From Tropicimonas marinistellae (GTDB lineage: Bacteria; Pseudomonadota; Alphaproteobacteria; Rhodobacterales; Rhodobacteraceae), in the NCBI RefSeq assembly GCF_001509585.1, contig NZ_LNCI01000005.1:372001-436000 (forward strand): a DNA stretch of 64,000 nt. Reading direction: 5' to 3'. Of this stretch, positions 56,401-64,000 are shown piece by piece (the first letter of the stretch is position 1; each line of letters opens with the position of its first letter). Made by a program: the position numbers and the translations under genes. The notes beneath the pieces are model-generated. The model was not told where the DNA came from, ran no database searches, and saw only the letters and a list, made by a program, of their open reading frames with translations.

Positions 56401-56671
56401 GGAAGACGATCTGGAGCGTCGGCACCCGGTAGCCAGCCAGTGTCAAAGCGGTGAGTGCAGGGCTGATGTCTTTGAGGAAGCTCGCAATATCCGACAGACG
56501 GATACCAAAGTCCTCATGGAAGAAGACTGGTTCGTCCGGAAGGGTCCTGCCCTGGCGTTCTTCGAGCGGCCCCTGGGGATGGGTGAACCCCTCGGCAGGC
56601 CGCAACTCCCCGAAAAGCGGAGAGTCGAAATCCCAATGTGCAGGGATGAAGAACTGCGGCACGGCGGTCAT
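53402..56671 (-). CDS. Large hypothetical protein ending in a pre-toxin-TG-like segment
   Basis: 1089 residues from the ATG at 56671 (MTAVPQFFIPAHWDFDSPLF), which overlaps the preceding stop by one base (TAATG). No signal peptide. The body has no recognised domain. It contains WWLHLDLVERTVRLEPRDTS near residue 105 and Gly/Pro-rich linkers around residues 690-760. The last 84 residues stand out: GFIPVVGDILDIEDLLIAVC, then TGQDKWGKPVSRFEQ and LIMFGAVMLPIVSSRAL. That layout (hydrophobic hairpin, TG, G, hydrophobic) resembles the pre-toxin TG linker of polymorphic toxins. The expected toxin domain is missing from this frame, but the next gene encodes a nuclease-like protein. Confidence 0.75.
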   Translation of the reverse strand: MTAVPQFFIPAHWDFDSPLFGELRPAEGFTHPQGPLEERQGRTLPDEPVFFHEDFGIRLSDIASFLKDISPALTALTLAGYRVPTLQIVFPQYTLAALPDHVMHKSRDWWLHLDLVERTVRLEPRDTSAAAVAEGDVAGNDSNLGVGARIYLEKVGALDGEDLGLPLSDAGLQDHANTVDTTGTTERDFLASYIQEPLGSTSADINQQRSWAIEGLARALESGAAYADVHSRLSPEKGAPVIHGVETGAAKVCLDVLRILVFDSITWWVGAELWQQAEEAVEETAALPGGAGAATWPGLLWVLNPATWDSMLPDDDTLGDPPGAYDGVKKVAGVVADILATPHHLKWVSSGKGPAFYDPLVALGQSPQLESEWQDDPEEPDLVLHASPFYYVLQRTLVESQQRRYLGMRGYNLRVLLTEQASEAVQAGDANPWDEVNRRRLKQLRFRTGLRRLIKWRHPGVFSSGELTSMTRGMRALNYVDALLYMFNLGIFSVSDQIGAVSAADYEPHVVATITGQDGDGTITEIRLTHSKSPNSDIRLTMVHPVGSQANLIGLERNVCWQYIPAQPPLADTDTEEMLEKVNPGILEVIDEGKDQVIVVAGPGVSVTYRADFPSTCRVELYRTVTPAQVPPLGTPINTKLLEAPYTISLYDDVRPLDDGTSGTAAAPFEGYAWVSPGSGRRESDPHGAGGSGSAITLLQDEPGSGGATQNAIDVQLPGGTEYAYGEWPNGAPFPQGPQANQGAPFEFPTPQLEDFRERNAIRRDDMPFVTVKPFRDPGPTGHWGVEVVYKLQDATTPNAAPEDRRPRLWGGVKGEATVRITCSKRSAHDRFAFDVRYKVHHGINRTDFSEVLLQHFVLGRFRDFVIGRDDLSLIQFALIIHATPSVEIGIKDNNIADPIWEALWDHFQLEEVETTFDYHIWRTYSGTGSPPAPDANNRITYTDADRDFDAIPDLGSTLANADAPTQTVPRTGRGTGTGHLMRTNVPIEQAQYDANVEMAQFVIDMALGFIPVVGDILDIEDLLIAVCTGQDKWGKPVSRFEQLIMFGAVMLPIVSSRALRGFFQGLPDIGAEDWLDEIAIFLLDLDLD

Positions 56672-58407
56672 TACTTGCGCCCCCGTTCCACCACATCGGT
56701 CAGCCGTCCGGCGCTTTCCAGCCGTCCGGCGGGGCGGCGGCGGCGGGCGAGCCAGACCCGCAGCTTGCCATCGGCGCCGCGCGTGGATTGAAAAGCGCGC
56801 GTAACCTCCGTGCCGCCCGGGGCGATCTCTTCGTCCTGAACGGTGAAGGGACGATCCGGCGCGAGGATCTGCCCCTTTGCGCCCGCCAGATCGGTCTTGG
56901 CCGGGCCGAGCAGATCCCATTCTTGCAACCGTGCCCGCAAGAGCCGGCCCGTGGCCAGCGCGGACTCAATCTCCGGCACGAAGGGCACCCAGTGCGGCGG
57001 CACGCTGGCGCTGAGGAGGCGATAGACCCAGGCCTCGGCTTCCGGGTCCGGCTCGGGCATGGTGCTGTCGCCGAGATAGCTCCGGTACTGATCGCGCAGC
57101 CGCGCCCAGTGTTGCGTACGGTCCACGGGACGCCCATCGGGTCCTTCGATGACAGCCTCAACCGCCCAGGCGAGATTCGCCTGTTCGTCGCGTGAGAAGA
57201 CGACACGCTCAAGCACCCGCCCCTGTTTGGTCGCCTCCACGACCCGCGGAAGATAGAGCCATGGGGTTCTTGCGCCGGTCTCCGCATTGGCGGAGACGTC
57301 TCCATCCAACTCAAAGAACCGAAATGACCGGCCGGCCCCGTCATTGGCAGCGGCCGAGGCAAGCGTGACGGTGTCGCCCCAGGTATCGTGGACCTTCATC
57401 GAGACGATCCGGTTGAGCGTACCGGCTGGCACCCGCATCGGCATCAGGAACCAATCATTGCTGAAGGCGGTGGCGAATTCGGTTACCAGCATCTGCGCCA
57501 GATCAGTGCGCCCTGCCCCGAGCCCGCCGAAATAGACCTGCCCCTCCTCGAAATCCCAGAGCGTGTCGGCGGGCATCCCGGAATACCTCACCGGCGTGGG
57601 ATAGAGCGTGTGGGTGCGCCGCGCGCCGATCAGCTTTTTCGTGCCCGGCGAACCGGGGATGACATCGAAGCTGAACCAGTCGAGCCGGCCGCCGTCGTGC
57701 CTGTCCGCCGTCAGCGCAATCCTGTTCGCCCGCGCCGCGTTGTTCCGCGTTTTCAGACGGTATCGCATTGCGGAATCGTCCCATGCCCCGCCGCGCTTGG
57801 GCTCGGCAAAACGCCCCGCGTAATACGTTTGCCAGGCCTTGATCTCGGTCTCCACATCCGTCTGCGCCTTGGCTGTTACCCGGGCGATATCGGTGGCGAG
57901 GTCTTCCAGAACCTTCGACAACCGCTTGCCGTGCAGCCCGGCGAGCATCAACGCGCGCAGTTCAGGAACGTCTTTTGCATGGCGTTTCTCTGCATCGGAG
58001 AAGCCCGCCTTCTCGACCAGAAGCGTCCTCAGAGCGACGCGATCGGCGCCGTCGAAGCGACGCAGGAACTGTAGCCCCGCCCGCGCCTCCCGCAAGAGCA
58101 CGGCCGGCCCGGCCGATGTGGCCATCGGTTCGGCCTGCGCCTCCAGCGGAACAGCGGTCTCAAGACGGCTCCATGCGGGCGTATCGTGGCCCGCGAAATG
58201 CGTGACCGGCACTTGCCGTCTGGTAATCTCCACCCGGGCCGGGCTGCCGGCATCGTCGCCGGTCAGCGCCCCGAACTGCCATTGACGGGCCAGCATCCAT
58301 GCCGGGTCGGCAACCCGCATTGCCAGCCCTTCCTCGATGCCATCGCCGCGAAGCGACGTCCAAATCCGCGTCCAGGCCGTGCGTTTCGCGACAAGGTCAA
58401 TCGCCAT
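56671..58407 (-). CDS. Hypothetical protein of unknown cluster (578 residues)
   Basis: 578 residues from the ATG at 58407 (MAIDLVAKRTAWTRIWTSLR), overlapping the preceding gene by 11 bases. The N-terminal block DPAWMLARQWQFGALTGDDA (about residues 35-54) is highly distinctive. Later come LKTRNNAARANRIALTADRH near residue 225, DTLWDFEEGQVYFGGLGAGR near residue 278 and FATAFSNDWFLMPMRVPAGT near residue 310. No known domain, signal peptide or membrane helix is seen. I believe this WMLARQWQF type of protein recurs beside similar large partners in other bacteria, but cannot verify this here. Function is unknown. Confidence 0.75.
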   Translation of the reverse strand: MAIDLVAKRTAWTRIWTSLRGDGIEEGLAMRVADPAWMLARQWQFGALTGDDAGSPARVEITRRQVPVTHFAGHDTPAWSRLETAVPLEAQAEPMATSAGPAVLLREARAGLQFLRRFDGADRVALRTLLVEKAGFSDAEKRHAKDVPELRALMLAGLHGKRLSKVLEDLATDIARVTAKAQTDVETEIKAWQTYYAGRFAEPKRGGAWDDSAMRYRLKTRNNAARANRIALTADRHDGGRLDWFSFDVIPGSPGTKKLIGARRTHTLYPTPVRYSGMPADTLWDFEEGQVYFGGLGAGRTDLAQMLVTEFATAFSNDWFLMPMRVPAGTLNRIVSMKVHDTWGDTVTLASAAANDGAGRSFRFFELDGDVSANAETGARTPWLYLPRVVEATKQGRVLERVVFSRDEQANLAWAVEAVIEGPDGRPVDRTQHWARLRDQYRSYLGDSTMPEPDPEAEAWVYRLLSASVPPHWVPFVPEIESALATGRLLRARLQEWDLLGPAKTDLAGAKGQILAPDRPFTVQDEEIAPGGTEVTRAFQSTRGADGKLRVWLARRRRPAGRLESAGRLTDVVERGRK

Positions 58408-61400
58408 GGTCGTTCTCCGCGTGCAGGCCCGCCCCGGCAAAGATGGCTGGCAGGATCTGGTTGAACTGGCTCATGTAGCCGCCGTCCACGGCTCGGATCC
58501 GCGCAAGGTCGAAGGCCGTTTGAACGGTTTGCAGCACGGTATCGAACGACCAGCCCTCGTCCTCGTCTCGTGGCAGCGCAAGCAGGATCGCCTGCGGCGC
58601 TTCGGCGTTGGGGCTGTCGAAATGCATCGCTGCGGCCATGTCCGTCTCCATTGCCGGCATCGCCTCCACCACGTCGGCGAGCACCAGCGCCGCAAACCCC
58701 GCGTCGGGATCGACCGCGACGGGCGGGCGTTTCTCCTCGTCATTTGCCGCCGAGTCGGGCTGTAGTTGGATTACCACCACAGATCGCGTCGGCCCTTCGC
58801 GATCCGTGACGCCTGTCTCGGCGATCCACTGCACGGCACCGCTTGGTTCGGGCCATTGAGCGACGTGTAACCCGAACCCGCCTTCTCCCGCGACCTCGGC
58901 CACGTCGAGCGCCAGTCCGAGCTGCCCAAGTGGCTCATGGGTATATCCCTGACGCTCGATCCAGGTGGATGGGGTGCCATCCAACCCGGCGAGCCGCGCG
59001 GCGCTCTTGGCGAAACTGTCGGCGTACTCCTGCAAACCCTCCCACCGCACCGGCACGACCACCGGATGCGACCGGCCAAGGACACGGCGGATCGTGTCAC
59101 GGGCCGCCTTGAGCCGGGCCTCCGGGGATGCGCTTGCGTCCGGAGTGTAGGTGCCAATCTCCGCGGCGAGCGCCCGAGCCCGCCGAAGCACACCCTTGAG
59201 GGCACGACCCAGCCCCTGCCCCTCGCCGCTTCGCGAAAGACGATGGACCGTTAGCGCCTCGCGAAAGTCGGCACGCGCCAAGTCCAGCAAGGCGTTTTCG
59301 GCTTCGGAAGGAAGCGGGTCGAAGTCGTCCGGCAAGTCGTCCGGCGCCACATCAGACCCGCCCACGGCAGCGTCCAGCACGGCCACCGCATCGGCTACAC
59401 AACCTTTTACTGTCGTCGCGCGACCTTCGACGTCCCCGAGAACCATCTCGGCAGCTGCCGCCCCCGGCGGGATGTCTCGCGCATCGAAGGCGCGGGCCTG
59501 CCCCAGAACAGCCCGCCAGGCATCGAGCATTGCCTCGGCAATGCCCTCGTCCACGCCGCGCGGCAGGTTTGCCGCTTGAAGCCGTATCTCACTGGTGGCT
59601 GACAGTCTCACGGTGCCCGCGTGTGCAAGCGCGGCTCCGACCCACCCGGCGAGCCCGCCGATACCGCCTTGCGCGGTGGCACGTAGCAAATCGGATGTGC
59701 CGAGCCCGAGCGTATCGGCGACATCCTTACGCCAGGACAATACACCACTCGCCTCTTCCTGCCCGTCGGCCGGTGAAATGGCTTGCCACTTCAGTTCCAG
59801 CGCATGGAGTGGCTTCAGTACCCGGTCCAACGCAGCGTCGAGATGGGGATCGGCCAGCATGGACAGGCTCCGCGCTTCCTCCGCCGTGTCGGCCGTGACC
59901 GGTAGCGGCAGGATCACCTGGTGCTGGAACCCGACGGCGGCCGGCCCGGTCTGCAGGACGTCGAGTTCCGGTGGCGGGGCATCGCCCGTCTGGAGCGCCC
60001 GCAGGGTACCGCCGGCGCGCGCGACATTGCCAAGGACCAGCTGATGTACCGCCTCGGCGATCCCGGTGTCCGAGAGCGCATCCACAGTTTCCCGCAAATT
60101 GGAGAGCGCCGTTTTCAACGGCTCTTCCCAGGCGGTGTCATAGGGCTGGCTTGCGGGCAACAGGTCTATCAGTACTTCCTTCGCCTGCTCGATCAGATCC
60201 GCCTCTCCCGTCCCCGTCACAATCAGACGGTGCAGTTCCAGCCCATCCACGGAATGCTGGGCGCGGGCGCCGCGTTGCGTTTGGCCCTCCGGCAGGGCGA
60301 GCCGCAGTGGCAGCACCCAGATCGCACCCGCTGCGCTGTCACGCAGGTCCGACTCGACCTGCTGACCGAGGATATCCGCGAGATCCTGCCCCTGTCGCAG
60401 TGCGTCCATCGCCTCCCGCGCGCGACGCACCCGGCGAGAGGAAAGGTTCACCGCAAAAGGAGAATCGGCCGCGTCCGAGCCGTAAGCGGTCCATCCCGCT
60501 CGCAGCACCGCGGCGGTCTTGGCATGGGCGATGGAGGGTGCCGGAATGAAGCCCTGGCTGCGCCCTTTCGACTGGCCGTCGAGCGCACCCAGCGCGCGGT
60601 TGAGGTTTTCCACGTAGCCATATGCGCCGATCTGCATCCCCTCCGGAACCTTGGCGCGCATCTGTTCCAGGCGGTTGTCTGATAGCGAGGAGATCCACGC
60701 ATCGAGACGCCAGCTCACCACACCGAGGGTCTGCGACATCAGCAGCCGGAGCTGTTCGGGTGCCATCTGTCGCAACCGCCCAAGCGCGGCCTTGATCTGG
60801 TTGATCTCGGTTATCCGCGACGATGCCAGCGGCTTCAGCGTGCCCTTGAGCACCGTCGCATCCCAGTTCCGGACCACCGCCTCCAGAGTCTCCGACAGTT
60901 CCAGCATCTGGACCAGCGGCGCATCCGGTTGCTGACCGGACTGGCCGGCAACGGCCGAAAGGTTGCCGGCCAATTGCGCAACCTCGGAGGCGGTTGCGCC
61001 GCGCATCAGTCTCAGGACACCGTCGGACTCCACCGTCGCCGTCGCGCTGCGCGTGGGCGAAAAGCTGACGACCAGCGTCTCGTTGAGGTCCACCAGTTCC
61101 GGGCCGGACAGAGATTCTACCGTGTGAAACGGCACGCTGCCCTGTAAAACGGCCACCTCGTCCAACAGACTGCTCAGAAAACCTGCCGTCCGGCTTTTTC
61201 GGGTCGCGACGCGGCGCAGTCCCGTGCGGATCAGGTGATACAGCAGCGGCTTCTCACCGTCGGGGAAGGCCGGTTCATCCGGGACCGCCTCACCTTTCGC
61301 TGTGGCTTCGGCATAGGCTTCCAGGTTCGTCAGCCAGTCGGACGGCTCTACTGTCTCCGCTCCCTTGTCCACGCGCACCAGCCTGTCGGCGGGCCAGGGC

Positions 61401-63577
61401 ACTTCCTCAATTCCATGCATGAGGTAGGAAAACGGCGGGTCAACCGCCCCGCCCAGCACGCTGTTGGCCAGCGTCGTCGGCGCGCCCAGCAACCGCAGTA
61501 CATGATTGCGATCCTCGTGGTCGCGAACCGCCAGCAGAACCTCGTCGAACAGTGCAACGATCCGTTCCAGCGCCTCCCCGTTCTGATCCCGCAGGACATC
61601 TGCGAAGGCCTCGCCCCAGGAATCGTCGAATGGATAGAGGCGCGGCCCGTTCAGGATGCTCGCATGAACCGCCTGCAACGAGGCAAGATGCCGTTCCATC
61701 GCGCCGGCGCTGGAGAAATTGGCCGGCCAGTCGAACAGGTCCGGCAAGTCTGGCGCGATGTAGAACACGCCGTCTTCGCCGAAGTCGAGCGTGTAGGCAT
61801 CGCGCAGCAACTCGCTCCCATCGACGTCCGTCAACGATTGCCGGTTCTCCTGCAACGTCCAGGTGATGTTGCGCTCGCCGCTTTCGACCGAAGATGTATA
61901 GAAGCTCTGCGGATGCGGACCGGAATGCAGCACCGCCATGAGTTGCTCGCCAGGCGTGCCGAAACCGTTGCCGGGCATGTCTTCGCCAGCCAGTCGCACC
62001 ACGTCACGCGATCCGGCGAGCCAATGGGTGAACAGCGTCTCCAGGAAGATCTCGAGCTGGCGTTCCGGTTGCTTGCCGGCGTCCAGCAGCGACATGCCAA
62101 ACTGCCGGGCGGTCTGGCGCTGGATCGGGAGCACACCATAGGGGCGCTCGCCAATGCGGATCGCGGGCAATCGGCCACCGCCATGCACACGGTTGCGGAA
62201 CCACGTGCGTACCCAGCTGACCAACTCGCTGTCGAAAAAGTCGTCTTCTCCCGGCTGATCGAGGATCGTGCCAAGCAATTCGCCCAACGTGGCCGGCCAG
62301 AGGGCCGTGTTCATCGCCTCCATCGCAGCGGCCTCGGAACCCTCGCGGAACTGGAACCGGCGCAGCGTCTCGATGTCGGCCAGTCCGAAGGCAGCGGCCA
62401 TACGACCGGCATTGTGGTCTTCCTCGTCGCCGCTCATCAGCCCCGGGCCGGGCCAGAGCGGCGCGGCGTCCTGATTGGCCGCATGCGCGACGGGGACGAC
62501 CCCGGTACCCTTCTGTTCCGCCTCACGTTGCCAGGCGGCCTCGGGGCTGCGCTCCCCGGGCGACCACCCCGACCGCACAGCATCGGTGTTGTTGGTCGCC
62601 AACCCTTGCGGCACGAAGCCGGCGCCGAAGGCGTAGTGCTGGCTCCGAAGCGTGTCGGCAAATGCCTCCGCGGTCTTTCTGGAGCCTGGTCTGGGCTTGT
62701 TCCCGGTGGTCCGGTTGTCGCGCCAACCAAGTACATAGAGGCTGTCGATGCGTTCGCGCGCCGCGCCCTCGAGCGGTGCCTTGATCGCCATGCCCTTGTT
62801 CCAGGCGGTCTCGAAGTCGAACATCCAATGGGTCCGGGCGTTCGTGGCCGGATCGCTTGCCGCGTCGAGGTCGCCCGGATCGGGGAGAAAGTCGATCTCC
62901 TCCACCACAGTTTGCGAAAAGGCGGAAAAGGCGAGCGCTCCGTCGGTGTAGCCAACTGCGAACCAGCGGTCCGGCAAGAGCGGGGAAACGAGCCCGGTGT
63001 CCAGATCGGCGCGCTCCGCCGTCTCCGCCTTCAACACGCCGCGCGCGACCTGATAGGCATGTGCGAATGCCAGCGCATCTGGCCGGGCCATGAAACCGGA
63101 CCACGCCGCCAGAACCTCCGGATGATCGGGACCGTTTTCATCCACCAGCTCGGCGAATTCTTCCGCCGCCGACAACGTGTCCTTCGCGACCTGTTCGGTG
63201 CGCGGCGACAGGAAGATGTCGCCCGGCATGATGCGTATCTGCAATTCGCGCGCGCTGCCCTGCCCCTTGAACCGGGTTTCAAGGCGTACCGGCAGAAGTA
63301 CCAGAGGTACATCATCGGGGATTTGCGAAAAACTCGCCGATAGCTCGCCGAAATTGCCGCCGCGCCCCGGCAGGATCGGCACGTCAGGCTTCGGAAATGG
63401 GAAGCGAGGCTGGAAAGGCGTGTCCCGCTGGGGGAACTTCTGCGGATCGAGTTTCGGCGCGTCCCATTTTCCGCGAACGAGATCACCGAGCGGACCGTCC
63501 TGCCAGCCCGGTCCAAGCAATTCGCCGATCTCGGGCCGTTTGCGGATTGGCCGCTTGCCGCCAGGATCGTCGCTCAT
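58397..63577 (-). CDS. Giant hypothetical protein of unknown cluster (1726 residues)
   Basis: 1726 residues from the ATG at 63577 (MSDDPGGKRPIRKRPEIGEL), which overlaps the previous stop as ATGA; sequence further upstream in frame is not coding-like. A Pro-rich start (residues 40-75) is followed by DDVPLVLLPVRLETRF (about residues 88-103) and LQIRIMPGDIFLSPRTE. IRIGERPYGVLPIQ lies near residue 476, and from about residue 880 onward the sequence is long, acidic and mostly helical. There is no signal peptide, no membrane helix and no known enzyme motif. The length and helical character suggest a structural or scaffold component, but that is inference. Confidence 0.75.
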   Translation of the reverse strand: MSDDPGGKRPIRKRPEIGELLGPGWQDGPLGDLVRGKWDAPKLDPQKFPQRDTPFQPRFPFPKPDVPILPGRGGNFGELSASFSQIPDDVPLVLLPVRLETRFKGQGSARELQIRIMPGDIFLSPRTEQVAKDTLSAAEEFAELVDENGPDHPEVLAAWSGFMARPDALAFAHAYQVARGVLKAETAERADLDTGLVSPLLPDRWFAVGYTDGALAFSAFSQTVVEEIDFLPDPGDLDAASDPATNARTHWMFDFETAWNKGMAIKAPLEGAARERIDSLYVLGWRDNRTTGNKPRPGSRKTAEAFADTLRSQHYAFGAGFVPQGLATNNTDAVRSGWSPGERSPEAAWQREAEQKGTGVVPVAHAANQDAAPLWPGPGLMSGDEEDHNAGRMAAAFGLADIETLRRFQFREGSEAAAMEAMNTALWPATLGELLGTILDQPGEDDFFDSELVSWVRTWFRNRVHGGGRLPAIRIGERPYGVLPIQRQTARQFGMSLLDAGKQPERQLEIFLETLFTHWLAGSRDVVRLAGEDMPGNGFGTPGEQLMAVLHSGPHPQSFYTSSVESGERNITWTLQENRQSLTDVDGSELLRDAYTLDFGEDGVFYIAPDLPDLFDWPANFSSAGAMERHLASLQAVHASILNGPRLYPFDDSWGEAFADVLRDQNGEALERIVALFDEVLLAVRDHEDRNHVLRLLGAPTTLANSVLGGAVDPPFSYLMHGIEEVPWPADRLVRVDKGAETVEPSDWLTNLEAYAEATAKGEAVPDEPAFPDGEKPLLYHLIRTGLRRVATRKSRTAGFLSSLLDEVAVLQGSVPFHTVESLSGPELVDLNETLVVSFSPTRSATATVESDGVLRLMRGATASEVAQLAGNLSAVAGQSGQQPDAPLVQMLELSETLEAVVRNWDATVLKGTLKPLASSRITEINQIKAALGRLRQMAPEQLRLLMSQTLGVVSWRLDAWISSLSDNRLEQMRAKVPEGMQIGAYGYVENLNRALGALDGQSKGRSQGFIPAPSIAHAKTAAVLRAGWTAYGSDAADSPFAVNLSSRRVRRAREAMDALRQGQDLADILGQQVESDLRDSAAGAIWVLPLRLALPEGQTQRGARAQHSVDGLELHRLIVTGTGEADLIEQAKEVLIDLLPASQPYDTAWEEPLKTALSNLRETVDALSDTGIAEAVHQLVLGNVARAGGTLRALQTGDAPPPELDVLQTGPAAVGFQHQVILPLPVTADTAEEARSLSMLADPHLDAALDRVLKPLHALELKWQAISPADGQEEASGVLSWRKDVADTLGLGTSDLLRATAQGGIGGLAGWVGAALAHAGTVRLSATSEIRLQAANLPRGVDEGIAEAMLDAWRAVLGQARAFDARDIPPGAAAAEMVLGDVEGRATTVKGCVADAVAVLDAAVGGSDVAPDDLPDDFDPLPSEAENALLDLARADFREALTVHRLSRSGEGQGLGRALKGVLRRARALAAEIGTYTPDASASPEARLKAARDTIRRVLGRSHPVVVPVRWEGLQEYADSFAKSAARLAGLDGTPSTWIERQGYTHEPLGQLGLALDVAEVAGEGGFGLHVAQWPEPSGAVQWIAETGVTDREGPTRSVVVIQLQPDSAANDEEKRPPVAVDPDAGFAALVLADVVEAMPAMETDMAAAMHFDSPNAEAPQAILLALPRDEDEGWSFDTVLQTVQTAFDLARIRAVDGGYMSQFNQILPAIFAGAGLHAENDHGD

Positions 63578-64000
63578 TGACCGCCCTCGGCAATCAGGCT
63601 GTCGGCATGCATGGCCACACGCACCGGGTTCTGGAAACACAAGGCCGCCTGAACGGCAGAATTCGCACCCCACTGCAGTCCGTCCACGGGCGTTTGCCAC
63701 CAGTCGGGACGCAGTGGCGCGTGGCTCAGCCCGTCCAGTTCACCTGCATCGGCGGCGAAATTCCCCCAACTCAGATCGAGGCGGCTCCCCGGATGCTGTC
63801 CAAAGTCGCCCCCTGCATCCAATCCGAAGCGACTATCGGTTTCCGGCTGTTCGAAGACGATGAAGTATCCGGGATCCTGCCCCGGCACCTTGCTGCCGCG
63901 CAACGTGGCGGCCGACCTCGGAAAACCAAAAAAGACGCCCTTTGCACCAATCACCCCCTCGAAGCTTGGCCAGACAAATCCATCGGGTGCGTCAAGATCG
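63574..64000 (-). CDS. Hypothetical protein, 5' end beyond the window
   Basis: The last 141 codons of a gene entering from the right edge. The frame is open to base 64000 and reads coherently (DGFVWPSFEGVIGAKGVFFG), so a start inside the window is unlikely although a GTG lies at 63954. It contains PGYFIVFEQPETDSRFGLDA and LDLSWGNFAADAGE, then PVDGLQWGANSAVQAALCF. Its stop overlaps the start of the 1726-residue gene (ATGA). No family was recognised. It belongs to the same transcript, so the cluster extends further upstream. Confidence 0.7.
   Translation of the reverse strand, partial: DLDAPDGFVWPSFEGVIGAKGVFFGFPRSAATLRGSKVPGQDPGYFIVFEQPETDSRFGLDAGGDFGQHPGSRLDLSWGNFAADAGELDGLSHAPLRPDWWQTPVDGLQWGANSAVQAALCFQNPVRVAMHADSLIAEGGQ

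Noticed and set aside
61235-63343. A 702-codon plus-strand frame within the giant gene of the unknown cluster
   Set aside because: Antisense to the coherent minus-strand frame that is coupled to its neighbours. Basic, motif-free translation and no ribosome site.
48219-64000. Interpretation of the cluster as a prophage or a contractile injection system
   Set aside because: No integrase, capsid, terminase, sheath, tube or AAA-ATPase gene is visible in the window, so neither label is supported. It stays open because the cluster continues past the edge.

Overview
The window reads as about 64 kb of high-GC chromosome from an alphaproteobacterium, most probably of the Rhodobacteraceae/Paracoccaceae group. 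The support is a 14-gene nuo cluster interrupted by the extra small genes typical of that group (DUF5333-like, DUF5337-like and carboxymuconolactone-decarboxylase-like products), a NuoE with a C-terminal helix-hairpin-helix extension, and birA, coaX and rnj following nuoN. No rRNA, tRNA, CRISPR array or insertion sequence was recognised.

Layout. (1) 45-1088 (+): siroheme synthase-like cysG with an eroded methyltransferase half. (2) 1115-22859 (-): read from its promoter side this is nuoA-B-C-D, a membrane protein gene, nuoE, DUF5337, nuoF, DUF5333, a 1.08-kb gap holding one 51-codon secreted peptide gene, nuoG, a lipoprotein gene, nuoH, nuoI, a CMD-family gene, nuoJ-K-L-M-N, birA, coaX and rnj. 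It encodes respiratory complex I plus biotin ligation, CoA synthesis and RNA turnover functions. (3) 23347-24581: a VOC-family gene divergent from a WYL-type regulator. (4) 25240-36589 (-): a leucine/isovalerate catabolism operon: ivd, DUF1622, two small secreted cysteine proteins, an acyl-CoA synthetase, an EcsC-family gene, liuB, liuD, a GST, liuE and liuC. A good sigma-70-type promoter with a 16-bp palindromic operator sits just before ivd. (5) 36805-39510: a GMC oxidoreductase divergent from a LysR regulator. (6) 39527-48128: a complete glycerol module, with the ABC transporter glpV-S-T-P-Q-U on the minus strand and glpR-glpD divergent on the plus strand. (7) 48219-64000 (-): an accessory cluster of six tightly coupled genes, five of them very large, running off the right edge.

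The genes of region 4 together convert isovaleryl-CoA to acetoacetate and acetyl-CoA. Biotin ligase (region 2) would load the biotin carrier domain of LiuD. Glycerol imported by region 6 needs phosphorylation by a glycerol kinase, which is not in the window, before GlpD can feed electrons into the quinone pool that complex I also reduces.

Region 7 is the most interesting part. Its proteins (at least 141, then 1726, 578, 1089, 596 and 1125 residues) have no recognisable signal peptides and no enzyme family I can name. They are joined by start/stop overlaps (ATGA, TGATG, TAATG). The 1089-residue protein ends in a pre-toxin-TG-like hydrophobic segment. The next protein carries a PD-(D/E)xK-type nuclease signature. 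The last is a DUF6603-like protein whose tail shows two compensating frameshifts. I propose this as a candidate undescribed multi-protein system, possibly a carrier or particle with a nuclease effector. The function is inference.
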